From Tilletia caries (taxonomy: Eukaryota; Basidiomycota; Exobasidiomycetes; Tilletiales; Tilletiaceae): a stretch of 64,000 bases of DNA. The stretch spans positions 496,001 to 560,000 of the forward strand of contig JALUTQ010000039.1 of NCBI GenBank assembly GCA_032718865.1, read 5' to 3'. Shown here in pieces: positions 8,859-20,335 of this stretch. The position numbers and the translations under genes are program-made. The notes under the pieces are model-generated. The model saw only the letters and a program-made list of their open reading frames with translations. It was not told the DNA's origin and ran no database searches. How positions within the stretch are numbered: the stretch's first letter is position 1; each line of letters begins with the position of its first letter.

Positions 8859-9917
8859 TTGGCTGCAATCTGCGGTCTTCCAAGGGCCATAGGCCAGTAA
8901 TAGTGCCCGCGATTCGGTGTACTGAGAAGTGAGTACTGAGGCGTCTCTGGCCTCCTTGCAGCTGGATGCCTGTTGCCTGATGCTTCATGGGAATCAATAA
9001 TGACTAAATGACTTGACCATGCCTTCGGGCATCGCCGACGCCTAAAGATGGTTGCGCGTGCCTCGTTGCCTTAAAGTCAAGGGGTGTTCAGTTTTGTTTT
9101 TGAGCACGTCCAAAGTTCGCCCTTTTTGGCCTATAAACTGAGTCCCTCCCACCTCTGGGAGTCAGACTTCGTGCTGGGGCTATGGCTGGATCACAGGCAG
9201 GTTTTCTAAGGTTTATAGGCTGCTAATAAAGCGCATCGCCTACAAAGCTGTCACTTCCAACACGATAACTACCCAAAAAAAACATCACCAAACGTTGAGC
9301 TTGAAACTGCAGTAGATACCTTGGCACAGCATGATCCCTCCAGCGAAATTTCAGTACTATTCGTTAAGCAGGCTTTGGTGTCATGGTGCGAGAAGTGAAA
9401 AAATGACTGGTAGAATCAACGAAACCATCCGGAAAAAAGGTCATCGACCTCTTCCACGAAAGATGTCGCGAAAGCGAGTCAGTCAACCATACTCAGCCTA
9501 CTGACAGTCCGAGTAGAGCTACCGAGAAAGAAGAGAATGCAACTTTATTGAAGAGGAAAGGTTGAGATCTCACTGAACTGTGCCGGTTGGGACAGATTTC
9601 GTGGGTGGTCGCGAGGTGCGAACTTTGGAACGATGGTCGAACCTACCAGTCGATTTCGGCTGGTCGTGAACTCTGGATGTGTCTACTAATAGATTCCAAA
9701 GTTCACGCCGAAAATCCCTCGAAATCCGTCCAACTCTGAGAAACTGAATACCCCTTCAGAGGGTTCTTGGCCATCCTTCATCGCTCATCGCTCACCTCTC
9801 CCTTCCGCTTTGACACACAGTCTTCCCTTCCTTCCTAATCTCTACTCTTCGGCCTCTCCTGGAGAGACCCAAGCCCCGTCCTTCCCCCACACCTCCAGAG
9901 CACGAAGGCGACGAAGC
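8859..9917. other. Intergenic region upstream of the gene at 9918
   Basis: No gene or repeat recognised over about 1 kb. The last 150 bp are CT-rich (9780-9900), typical of a fungal promoter or 5' UTR. A short heptamer run (CATCGCT) lies near 9776-9797. Confidence 0.45.
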
Positions 9918-12222
9918 ATGCCGCGCATGTCCATGGACTCCCTCCCTGGCTACGAGCCCAGCGCAAACAGCCACACCACTCTCATTCCGAAGGCCGGTGT
10001 CGAGGACGGGACGGGCCTTCGGAAATGTTCAAGTTCGTGGCATGAAAGGTCGGAAACCAGGATCGACGCCGCTGATGCCCTTGACGATGCTCCATCAAGT
10101 TCCCGGTCGTCTACGCCAACCATACGTTTGTCTCGCCATCGTCGAAACAACACGGACAGCTGCTCAGAGCAGGAGGATATCGACATGGTCAAGGATACAC
10201 GAACACGACACGCTTTTCTTGACGAACCGCCGAAGCTGCGAGCACAGACCAGTGATGTGAGTCGAACGGACAGAACTTCTGACATGAATGAAAGCTTGAA
10301 CTGACGCAGATCTTCTTGCACAGTTGGCGGACTTCCTTCGAGACACAGGACCTCAACAGTTGCCTCGTCAAATCACTCATCCGAACACTTCAGAGTCATC
10401 ACACATATTGGATGCACCCGTGCAACAGACGAACATGCCGATATCTTCAGGTGTTGAACATCTACACCACTCGAACAGGAAGCGCGGTATGTTGGCGCGA
10501 GCCAAAAACGCAGTTCGTTTACAACGGGAGAAAGGCGAATATGCCCCTATACTCGGTCCGAAGCGCCTAGAATCATTCGACGAAGAGAAGAAGCGGGACT
10601 TTGAATTACAGATCCGCACGCAGAACCTCACCAAAAGGATGCTTCCCAATGGCAAGTCATACTACATCATCGAGACGATCGGGACGGGCAAAGACGATGA
10701 ACCAACATCCGAACCACGCCAGTCATCGTCCAGCTTGCGACCGATCTCCGCCACACCCATCATACTATACGACGTTCCTTCTCGCTCGAGGAGTACCAGC
10801 ACTCTCGCCAATACATCTGGTCGTTCGGTCATCAATCAAGGGAGCGCCGACCCGGTCTGGGCTCGATCCCCTCACAGCATCACGGCAGATACGTTCTACC
10901 GCAATAGCTTTGTTTCGTCCACGAATGCTAGGCCGGGTCGCGCAATGTCGGTGGCATCAACCGAATATGCACCAGCGAGGATCGAAGATTTCCACGAGCC
11001 TGAAGAGAGCCAGTCACGAAGGACGTCAGTGAGCCACCTCTCAGTACGACCCGCTCCGAGCCTCAGCACTAGGAACTTGGACGAAGTCTTCGCTGGTCCT
11101 AACAGTGCTGGAAGAGAACACTCTCGCGCGACGAGTCGCAGCCGGCCATCGTCCGACCGCGATCATTCTCGTCGGACCGTCTCTACTGGTCCGTTGTTAC
11201 CGCCAAGATCGGTCAGCAAGAAGAAGAGCGCGAAGGTGATCCAGTCCGAGTCCACGGCTGAATCTGAGCTGCGAAAAAACCGGACAAGGCCAAGGAACCA
11301 AGCGGCAGTGAAAGCGGCTATTTTTTCTTCGACGCCTGTCACAGTTGGTCAGGAGGAGGGCCTACCGCCCCAGGTCCTTCGGCGTGCTCCCAGCCCACCA
11401 AGTCACAAAAAGCCCTGTCGTGCTCACTCTCGGACTGGATCTCTGCATTCGCTAAGAAGAAAAGCTACTGCAACCCAGGAAAACATTTCTGAGGACGACA
11501 AGGATGTATCCGCTTCTCGACCGATCCAGTCCAGCACTAGTCACGAAACGGACCTTGACCCGAACACGTATCAGCAGAACTCGGATGCGACCATCGATCA
11601 ACCCATGAGCACCGCATCAAACCCTGCGACTCGTCGGACAGCTTTGGAGGCGATGCGAGCACAACACATGATCGCTGAACTCCAATGGGAGCAGGAAGCA
11701 GCACGGTTCCGATTGATGGCGAGGCGAAATGCGGAAGCCGTTGAAAAGGCCCGAGACGTACTTAAGGCGGCGCGGCAATCCACTTCAAAAGGACGGACGA
11801 ATCTTGGTCCAATGCGCTCGGGACGGACCAAAGCGAAATATGTCAGCAAGCGACAAGGACGAGGCATTCCCGCAAGGCAAACGAAACGGGTGGAGATTGT
11901 CAATGACCTCACGGCCGTCATCACCGACCTTTGGGCGTATGCCACGTCCAAGTCACCACTACACTGTGGTGTCGACATTCGCATCCACAACCCGTCACTT
12001 CCAGTACACGCAGGTTGGGAATCTTCAGCGGGGAAAGCGGTGGTAGCCACTGCTGGCAAGGACGCTGGGACCAACTCCGAAGCCAATTGGGCTGATGGTG
12101 TCCACGACGAAGACATGAGCGCGGCGGCAAACCAATCAGCAGAATCGAACAACACGCTATCAGCGCAGGACGACACCCTGCTTGGAGACAATGGTGCTTC
12201 TTTTTTCGGAGGAGGATTATGA
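9918..12222 (+). CDS. Spliced gene, protein of unknown function (disordered, C-terminal coiled-coil)
   Basis: Exon 1 (9918-10256, exactly 113 codons) and exon 2 (10324-12222) are joined across a 67-nt intron with GTGAGT donor and GCACAG acceptor. Splicing places LADFLRDTGP right after the exon 1 end in phase 0. The product of about 745 residues is Ser/Arg/Thr-rich and mostly disordered. A conserved-looking block lies after the junction (around SFDEEKKRDFELQIRTQNLT), and a charged helix with coiled-coil character lies near the end (about ALEAMRAQHMIAELQWEQEA). I do not recognise the family. An ATG at 9810 is also in frame, but 9918 fits better with the CT-rich leader. No transposon motifs, so probably a host gene. 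The frame is uninterrupted and the splice signals are good, so the gene is likely real. Confidence 0.7.
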
Positions 12223-12349
12223 CTCTTGACAGAGCCATTGAGGTCTCGCTTCGGAGTCCGGAGACTCGTCCGCTGGACGACTGCGCGTAGCAGATGGATA
12301 CCGAATTCCCATCGCGTACACGCGGAAGCGCGCACACGACGAGCAGTAT

Positions 12350-13175
12350 CCTGAAAGGATGGTCGATGTCTGTGGATCCAAGTGGAGAGTAGGATTTGGT
12401 CAGTGCTGGGATATCACGCTTTGATGACGGATAGATCCTTGAGAACACTCACTCATCGGACGAGGGCGAACGTGCGCGAAGCAGGTCGGCCCTGGAGTCC
12501 TGTGTGAGACGTCGCAGTTGAAAGAGAGCAACGTTAGTATGGTCATCACTACTGCTGCACCTCCATTGAGCTCACCTGTGAGGGTGACCGAAGAAGGTTG
12601 GGGTGCCTCCCCATGCCGGCGTGTGTGTGAAGAGCCCGAGTTGAAAATCGGCATTGACTGAAAGAGAAGGTGCGACAGAGGAGCAAGGTGTATGAGCGCG
12701 TCAGCAACAGCAGGCAGGAAGGTAGGAAGGTCATGGACAACTTACTGTCTGTCACAAGTATGCGCATATGGGTTGATGAGGCGGGAGGGGGGAAAAGTGC
12801 TCCGGAGCACTCTGTATGTGGAGATCGAAGAGGACGGAAAGGGCCGGTCGGTCAGCAAGAAGCAAGGGCAGGTGAGATGGTGGCAAGGAGAAGAGAGTAC
12901 TCACTTGTGGTAGCTGTCAGCTGATGATGAAGACGTGCGCGTACCAGCGCGCTTGAAGAAGGTGGAAAGGTCGAGCGTATCGTCAGAAAAAGAGGGTGTG
13001 TGTCGAGGTGCGATGATCGCAGCCGAGTTCGGAGAGACGACAGCGTGAAGAAAAGGGCGCAAGGAGAGCAGGGAGAGGGAGACTAGAGAATGGGGAGAGA
13101 GTAACGATATGGTGAGCGGTGATGGGGATTGGGGGAAGGCGTTTGTAGGGAGGGAGGCGGAGCTTTTATATGTGG
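12350..13175 (-). other. Possible small spliced gene or transcript on the minus strand
   Basis: On the minus strand a TATAAAAG box (about 13163-13170) is followed by a CT-rich leader and several good splice signals: donor AAGTGAGT (about 12905), donor CAGTAAGT with acceptor TTTCAG around the small exon with ATG near 12765, donor AGGTGAGCT, acceptor CACACAG, and donor GTGAGTGTT with acceptor TATCCCAG. Joining them gives a short open product that would run antisense toward the 3' end of the gene at 9918. I cannot assign a function. It may be a small protein gene or a spliced non-coding RNA; confidence is low because no family is recognised. Confidence 0.3.
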
Positions 13176-14181
13176 TTCAGAACAGCGAAGCTCTGCGGCA
13201 AGGTGTAGGATCGGTCAAGTTTACCATGCAAGCATTGCCCATGCATGATGCGAGATGAGACCCAATCGAGGGTTGCTGCACAACATTCTCAGACTCTATG
13301 GAAGGAGAAAGGAATGAAGCGAGGGATGATGAAGGCAGGGAAGAATATGTGGTCGATCAAATATCAATCATGCCGTGGGAAAATGAGATTATGCATCATG
13401 CATCATGCATCATGCCTGCCTCCAGTGATGCCGCATCCAAGATTTTTTGGGGGTAACGCACGTTACACACGCTGTCGCCTTGGGAGCAGTTCTTTTGCGG
13501 TTCTCTCAGTGCACAGATATGCAGCAGTGGCACTCTGCGGTCCGGGCCTGCACCAGATGCTTGGGCCAAGAGGGGAAGGTTCGGCCGGAGATTTCTACAT
13601 GCATCATGCACACTGTTTTGGCCACGGTTTGATAGTTTTGCCAGAGAAGGCACATGCGCCACCGGACCCCAGGACCTCATCGAAAGCGAGCGCATAGTCT
13701 CAAGACGTTTTCTGATTCCGGTCTGTCATCGAGCTCGACCTACCCAGCCCCGTCCTCACAACATCACGCGCTCCTCACAAGTACACTCTCATGTCTCCAA
13801 CGGTAAGTGGATCCCACCTCTCTTCAGCGCGGATAACCTGGCATCGATGCTGACTCTTCTGTCTGTTTGTGACTCCCCGTCTTCAGGATCATCACACGCA
13901 AGTCAACCTCGTTCCTGATGATGCCTCTTGAACGTGTTTAAAATTCGGAGCCCCATCCTCCACCTGTTCATGCTCTACAGTCTGGGCTCCGAGTCGGTAT
14001 GCCCTCCCGCTTGGCGCTTTCGTCGGTGAGTCTTCTTCACGCGCCACCTTCACTCTACGACCCTTGTTGCCCTGCTTTCTGTTCTGATTACTGCAGAGCG
14101 CATACATCCACTTCTTCGCGCTCGCCGTTTTCTCACCCTTTTCTTACCCAGTCGATCTCTGCACGTCCGAACTAGATCACG
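13176..14181. other. Intergenic, with heptamer microsatellite and a spliced-looking ATG
   Basis: It holds a short ATGCATC heptamer array (13391-13414). An ATG at 13791 sits four codons before a clean intron (GTAAGTGG...TCTTCAG) but the following frame stops after 14 codons. This may be the decayed 5' end of the acetate-kinase-like remnant downstream. No other gene is recognised. Confidence 0.4.
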
Positions 14182-14640
14182 CTCCAGCACACCGAAATTG
14201 CCACTGAAGGATTCCTGCAGGAGATCCTCGACATCCTGATCAACACCTTCACCGCCACCCGCGCCTCCTCCACCCTCGCCCTCCCTGCTCTCCCCGCACC
14301 CGACCTCCGCTCCTCCATCCGCTTCATCACCCACCGCGTCGTGCACGGCGCCGGCTTCCCACACCCGTACGTTATCAGCCACAACCCCTCAGACGAAGAC
14401 GAACGGGCAGCCCAGCTGCTCTCGCTCGAGAGACTCGAGGCCCTGGCGCCGCTGCACAACATCGTCTCGACGCGGGTGATCAAGCTGTGTTTGCGGGTGA
14501 TGCCGAATGCGGATCAGCTCTGTTTGTGGGACACGGCTTTTCATTGGACGATCCCGGAGGAGATCTCGACGTACCCTGTCTGGCAGCCGGAGGCGATTCA
14601 GTTGCCTGGGGGAATGCCGCTTCGGAAGTGGGGCTTGTGG
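14182..14640 (+). pseudogene. Acetate kinase gene fragment
   Basis: The frame shows acetate kinase signatures in order: THRVVHG (substrate-binding region), LAPLHN, and LWDTAFHWTIPEE (family form DTAFH), ending at LRKWGL, where the family continues HG-S. After this the frame loses similarity and the nucleotide-binding and C-terminal parts are missing. The N-terminal GSSS motif is also not found upstream. Acetate kinase interconverts acetyl phosphate and acetate; here only about 150 of about 400 residues remain, so the copy cannot be functional. It abuts a fragment of an unrelated ATPase gene. Confidence 0.7.
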
Positions 14641-14773
14641 AATGGGCGGGTGTTGGTGCGCTGGTGCGGGGCGATGGAGTGGTCGGGCGGTTGGTCGCAA
14701 CGGCGAGCGCAGCGCGGTTGGGCTTGTGGCAGCTACGCAGCGCAGTTGGGGTGGTGGGATGGGCTAGGATGAG

Positions 14774-15331
14774 ATGGGCGCCTCCGGAACAAAGAAGGAC
14801 TGGCTCACCGAAGAGGCCAGCACGCTCTTTGCCTTTGTTCGCCCGAGTCCGATGTCGGAAGAGGAGGAGCGGGATGTTATTCAGAAGCGAACCGGTGTTG
14901 GAAGCAGCGAGCTTGATAGGCTGTTCTGGTTCGTGAGGACGTACAGAATCACGAGTAGCGATCCTGTGAGTATCTTAGGCATGCACGTAGTTTGTATGTA
15001 GCGCCTTGAATTACTGATCCTGTCTTTCTCAGAACCTCAACCTAAGCAAGTCCCGACGACTCGGCACGCGCCAGCTCATCCGTATCGCAACCCGTCTGGC
15101 TCTTGATCCTTATGCCGATCTGCACTCCCTCCTCTCGCGCAACCTCCTTGTCGCCTACCTACCAGAATGGCATACACCCACTGCCGGATCTCCCGTGGCG
15201 CGCCGACTGCCGTCGTTCGCATGTCCGGATCTTCGAGGCAGAACCAGGGCGCGAAGACGCGGGAGGCCATAATCTCCGGCAGACCTCCTGAGAAGCGCGA
15301 GTTCGTGAACGCGACCTTTAACCGTGCCTGA
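14774..15331 (+). pseudogene. VWA8-like AAA ATPase gene fragment with an intron
   Basis: Two exons (about 14774-14967 and 15033-15331) separated by a 65-nt intron (GTGAGT...TTCTCAG). The joined product includes EEEERDVIQKRTG, then LSKSRRLGTRQLIRIATRLA and LHSLLSRNLLVAYLP. This order resembles the lid region of the AAA modules of VWA8/dynein-like ATPases. Only about 170 residues remain and the Walker motifs are absent, so it is a fragment. It follows the acetate kinase fragment by about 130 bp. The family call is from memory of the motif pattern and should be treated as tentative. Confidence 0.4.
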
Positions 15332-15543
15332 CCAATGTGCGCCGTCCAAGCAAAAAGCGAACGGTACTCGGATTACATATACAGTATACACCTGAAGAAA
15401 ACAGGAGAGCTGAGCGAACGCAGAGGACTGGGAAGGAAAGGCAATACGTGAGGGATGCACCAGAGAGCAAGGATCCCCGAAGGACCCTGCCGAGAGATGC
15501 CTCTTCAGAGAGGGAACGCAAGCAAAGGGAATCTAAGAGCAGA

Positions 15544-16482
15544 ATGGTGTCGAATGGCGGAACTATGCGCGATCGAAGAGGGATCGCTACGCGTGGATTG
15601 AGGGTCCGAAAGGGGAGAACACTTCGCCGCGCCGCCTGCCGTCCGGATTATGACGAAGACGATATCTTTTCTCGCCGCACCTATGCCTCCACCGAGATGT
15701 CTCGAGCCACGACACTCGAAGATATTTCTGGATCTGCAACGGATTCTTCCCCCTCAAAGTCACGGCGGGCCTCGTACAGTTCGGGCAGTGGTGCCAGCCT
15801 ACAAGATCCTTTTGCTCACGAATGTGACTCCGAGGCGATGGAAGAGATGCACGATCTTCTTCATCCCGACATGCGACGAGCCCGTGGTCAAGACATCAGC
15901 TTGATGCCGAGTCCACGATCGGTCGGCACCATCTCGGAAGATGGCACGTTCGACCTTGACGATATGGTGAACTCCGCATACGACGAGCAGGGTCCCTTTG
16001 CGAGCGGTGGACTTGTGTACAGTCTACGGTCGACGGGTTTCACACCATCAAGGCACGGCCGCGGCCGCGGCCCTTTGAATCGGCCGCGACGCTGTGAGAG
16101 CATGTCCACCATTGTCTCTGAGGATGCTCCTTCATGGAGTGGAAGTCCTCAGGTGCAGAGCCAAGGAGGATCTACTCAGGTTCGGCCTTGCTCGCCTTCC
16201 CCTCGTCCTCGGGAACGTTCTTATGGATCGACTGACTCTGAGCCGGAGGTATGGTCAAAATCGTTTTCGGTCCCATCGAGCCCTTCCTTTGGCAAAGAGA
16301 GGGTAGACGCGAGCGTCTCACGGCGGAACTCGGCCAACGATCGCGTCAACAAGGGGACACATCGTGGTCGCTACTCGTCTGCGGCAGCGGTGGACAAGTC
16401 GCATATGCGATCGAGTTTTCTTGAAACTCCGACGGCCTCGGGATCGTTCCTGGATGGGTTGGATATTGTGGGCAGCTTCTGA
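15544..16482 (+). CDS. Hypothetical disordered protein
   Basis: An uninterrupted frame of 313 codons from the first ATG (15544); the frame is open upstream to 15337 without an ATG. The product is Ser/Arg/Asp-rich with phrases such as DYDEDDIFSRRTY, MSRATTLEDISGS and ETPTASGSFLDGLDIVGSF. It has no transmembrane segment, signal peptide or recognised domain. It follows the two gene fragments and may itself be an exon of a longer gene; a second coding-looking stretch (16561-16830) in another frame lies just downstream. Function unknown. Confidence 0.45.
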   Translation: MVSNGGTMRDRRGIATRGLRVRKGRTLRRAACRPDYDEDDIFSRRTYASTEMSRATTLEDISGSATDSSPSKSRRASYSSGSGASLQDPFAHECDSEAMEEMHDLLHPDMRRARGQDISLMPSPRSVGTISEDGTFDLDDMVNSAYDEQGPFASGGLVYSLRSTGFTPSRHGRGRGPLNRPRRCESMSTIVSEDAPSWSGSPQVQSQGGSTQVRPCSPSPRPRERSYGSTDSEPEVWSKSFSVPSSPSFGKERVDASVSRRNSANDRVNKGTHRGRYSSAAAVDKSHMRSSFLETPTASGSFLDGLDIVGSF

Positions 16483-17565
16483 ACGAACATCGACCTCACT
16501 TCTCGACTCAGGAACCAACCCTAACGTGGTCCGTATGGATCGCTCATTTTGATTACGACTAGCGGTATCGCATCGTCAACGACAAGAACGCAGCTCCTCG
16601 ACGACCCGACATCTTCCCTCAGCTCGGGAATGACCTGCTCAGAACTTGGCAGAGCGCCGTCGACATGGAGATGGAGACGCAGATGGGCACAATGAATGAA
16701 TCCGACACCACCTCCAGCGCCGAAGCCCGCAGCGCTGCATATTTCGTACCGATACATATCCGCACCCGACCCGACATGCGACATGCCCCCAAGCACCCAT
16801 GTCTCTCACTCCTACCCACCGTCTGACAAAACAAACACTTCTGTCAGTTCTCAGTTTCTCACTCACACAAACTCATTCATTTTTGCCAAGCATCTGAAAT
16901 TCCTAAAAGAGCCTGAGACCTGAAGCGCCTGAAGCCTGAAGCCTGAAGCCTGAAGCCTGAAGCCTGAAGCCTGAAGCCTGAAGAGTGAAGCCTGCCTGAA
17001 GCCGCCTGAGGCCGCCTGAAGAATGAGGCAATGAGGAGGTTTGTACCAGCAGGCAGGGTGGTACATACATACCTGGGGTGCTCGGCAGTGCTCTCCAACT
17101 GATCCATAAAAGGGACTGTTTTATGCTTTTCCCCATTGTTATTTGTTGCCCCCGGTCCCGCGCCCGCGCCAGCGCGCCCGTCGTTTGTCCTCCCCGCCGT
17201 CCTCGCCGCCTCCCCCCTCCGCCTTCCCTGTCTCCCCCCTGCAGGTGATGAGTCCATCATAAATCATAATATGTAAAAGACCCTATCTATTATCTATTAT
17301 CTAAGCGCATAAAGCATAAAGACGCTAAGACTCAAGCGCGTCACACTCCCATCCTTCCCACTTCCCAAATACATAAGTTTCCCACCTCCTTGCTTCTTCG
17401 GTCCTTCTCCATCGCGCTCACCACGACTGTCTTGTCAGCGCGCTCCCCTCGACAGCAAACAACGCGGACTGGAGCAGAACCTTTCCACATATATATCACA
17501 AGACCTCGGACTCTACCAAACATCCGCGCTGCAGCAACAGCTATTACTCCCTACAGTGAACAGAC
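16483..17565. other. Intergenic, upstream of RGS-LOV copy 1, with heptamer minisatellite
   Basis: It contains a coding-looking but unassigned open stretch (about 16561-16830), a GAAGCCT heptamer array (16922-16995), and a CT-rich region from 17340 that is the degraded equivalent of the 5' end of RGS-LOV copy 2. No intact gene is seen. Confidence 0.45.
16922..16995. repeat. GAAGCCT heptanucleotide array
   Basis: About nine tandem copies of the 7-mer GAAGCCT, then degenerate variants (GCCTGAGGC) to about 17030. Confidence 0.9.
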
Positions 17566-20120
17566 ATGCCGCTTCCTACTCCCACTCCAAGCGTTAGGAA
17601 GTCATCCCGCGCGAATGAACGACCCGGCATGTAAGTGCGGACACAATTGTCTTCGTCAACCACCATCTTCTTCTGGACAATTCGCTGAGATAGGTCTGAA
17701 CATATGTATCCATACAGTGCGGCCATGAGACCGATAACAGACAGCCCACAGTCAAGCCGAACCCAAAGCACGTTTGGCGGTGGCAAAGGAGCGCCTCGCA
17801 GGACCTTGGACCGCGACATTCCGACTTTGGAAGAAGACGACCATGACTCCTCTTACGAGGACGACGACGACGACCAATACGTTGACGAACAAGACACGGA
17901 TGCTCGCTTCTCTGACAACGAAACAGAAAGGCAGTACCATGCGCGCCAAGGGTCTCGTCAGCCTGGAAGTTCAGACGCACCAATGGGCTTGTTGGCGCCG
18001 TCAGCTCGAGGCCTTGCGGCTTCAGCAATGGAACCTGGTTTCCCCTCCCACCCGGGAACAATGCGCCGCACAGCATCCTCACAGACACATGACAGGCTGA
18101 CTGCTCGCGACTCGGCTCGTGATGTCCGGGCGCAGCGCGTCGAACCTCAAGAATACTCCTATCTGGAGAACGGCCGGGATCCGATGATGTCTGAGAAGAA
18201 ATCTCGCCGCCCGGCAAGTATCGCCAGTCGCTCAAGCTCAGCCGCTGACTTTTACCGGCGTACACAAGCAAAGACGGACTTAAACTTCTGGGAACCCTCC
18301 ACACGGGTCGCACAAATTTCGCGAACGCTCCATGGACCAATTTCCAACCTGCCAGATTGGACATCGCTGCGCGGCACCGAGCTGACTTCGCATCCCGTCA
18401 GCCACGTGCAGCAGGATGTGGAATACAGGTAGGTCACTCCTCTCTTATTGATTTGATGAGAGTCTGAAGTACTGAACCTTCCGCTGCTGCCTCAACAGCA
18501 TCATGCGTCTCATTTCTCCAGCTGTTTTCGAGCAGTTTCTTTCGGACCCCCTTTGGCAGGCACCGCTTCCGCGAGTATCTCAACACCTTCGAGGACGGGG
18601 CCACGGAGCTCGATTTTGCTTTAGACGTGAAAGAGCATGTGCGCGCGTTCCAAAACCTCAGGCAAGGTAGCGAAGCGTTGCACAGTGTCTACGTAAAAGA
18701 CCCGGAAAGTCGTGTCGAACTCCCATCGGATCTAGATGCCAGTCTACTCGGATCGCTCCGGACCACCTTCGCGCTTCAGCACCAACTCGATGGCGTTCAC
18801 AGCTACCTCATGCAAACACTCTTTAACTCGGCTTTCCAGCGATTTATTCAGGCCAGTATCACTGAGCAGAGCCGCGTCCGACTGGGAGCGTTCGCTTCCG
18901 ACGATAACGGAGATGGCCTCGGAGCAGCCTTCGTGTTGACCAATCCTCGACTCCGTGACCACCCCATCGTGCTCGTCTCGCCCGCATTCTGCGACCTGAC
19001 GGGCTACCCGCAAGAGGCGATCCTGCAGCGGAACTGCCGCTTCCTGCAGGGTCCCTCAACCTCCCCCGCTTCCGTACAGCGCATACGCGACGCTTTGAAC
19101 TCCGGTGGTTCGTCGATAGAGCTCCTTCTAAACTACAAGCGAAACGGAGAGCCGTTCTGGAACCTTTTGTGCATCATCCCGCTCCGCGATGCCAAAGGAC
19201 GGGTTCAGTACTTTGTGGGCGGGCAAGTCAATGTCACCGGCGCCCTGACGTCCCATGGCCTTTCGTTCCTTCTGGGCGGCGGACGTCCGTACGAGAAGCT
19301 GCCAGACCCAGAGACAACGCGGCGATACGGAGTCGAGGTCTCTCCGACGCTGTTAAAGTACTATTCTCCGAATCCGAAGGACCTTCCCTCGGATTATCCC
19401 GGTCAAAAACAGGCTGACGACGTCTCTATTCGGACACGTGGCAAACATGCTGCTGGCGCGCAAACCTACGGCCAGAAACATCACAGCCCACCTCTGTATC
19501 AGAACACCCCATCTCAGCATGATCTGAACACCAATACCAAGAATGGCAACGGCGGCCTCATGAAGCGGCTGTTCGTTCGACGCAAACCATCCGCCTCTCA
19601 ATCCCTCGGTCGGACGGCGGAAGTCGAGGCACAGCGAGCGGGCGGCACAATTGAAGAGCACATTGACGACTTCGCCACCACATACTCACGTCTAGCGCTC
19701 ATCAAGAGGGACAAGCGCGAAGTCCTCTTCGTAACTTCCACCTTGCTGCAATACTTCGACCTGCCAACCGAGACTCTGGCGCAGATCTACGAGTCCCCTC
19801 TCCTCCATGCCGATCTGCTTTCGCTTATCTGCGGAGAAGATCGTTCGGAGACAAGGCGGGTGCGAGCCAACGTGCAGGATGCGATTCGGACGGGAAAGAC
19901 GCTCAAAATCGCGGTGAAGATTCGACAGCCTGCGCGAAGTCTCTTTGGATCTGGAGCGGTACTCAAGTCGAGTGTGCTCCACATTTCACCTATGAAGGGT
20001 AAGTTCAGTCTCGTCAACTGTACCGGGCTTGTCCAATATGCTGATCGCTGAATGCTGCTCGCTGTCGGTCCTGCAGATGTGGAGAACAACCCTTCCGCGG
20101 CCATAGTCGTCTTCGCCTGA
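17566..20120 (+). pseudogene. RGS-LOV photoreceptor gene, copy 1 (frameshifted)
   Basis: Same four-exon layout as copy 2: exon 1 to 17630, intron 17631-17717, exon 2 17718-18428, intron 18429-18498, exon 3 18499-19998, intron 19999-20076, exon 4 20077-20120. Exon 3 codes the RGS region, a LOV domain with the photoactive-Cys motif NCRFLQG, and a C-terminal PAS-like region ending VVFA. Two lesions are visible. The start codon used by copy 2 has been lost, leaving only a downstream ATG at 17566. There is also one extra T at 18552-18554, in the sequence coding the start of the RGS domain (CCCCCTTTGG against CCCCCTTGG in copy 2), which breaks the frame. The rest is open, so the break is recent or a base-calling error. 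Otherwise it would be a light-sensing regulator like copy 2. Confidence 0.85.
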
Positions 20121-20261
20121 GTTTGGCGGGTGGAGCGCTGGCCATACCTTTCTTTTCAGTTTCGCAGCTCTCCGCAGACTTTAACTATTCCTCCGTTCCA
20201 ATCGTCCGTGTCGGCCCAAGCGGCAGTTTATTCTCAAACAAGGTCTGGACACCATGACTAG

Positions 20262-20335
20262 AGGCGGCTCGTACGCACAAAGGTCAAGGCGTCAACCCAA
20301 ATCCATGCATCGTCGTGGTCCGAGTGCGCCCCACC
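20262..20335 (+). other. tRNA-like sequence (A- and B-box relic) downstream of RGS-LOV copy 1
   Basis: The sequence has GGTCAAGG following an A-box-like start and a B-box-like GTGGTCCGAGTGC. The matching sequence downstream of RGS-LOV copy 2 (TAGCGCAGAGGTCAAGG... GCGGTCCGAGCGC) is split by the insertion at 39309-53786. I cannot fold a good cloverleaf, so this is called a relic and not a tRNA gene. Confidence 0.4.

Noticed and set aside
17566..20120. Programmed frameshift at 18552 in RGS-LOV copy 1
   Set aside because: Copy 2 reads through without the extra T and the site lies in the conserved RGS start. A mutation or sequencing error is simpler.
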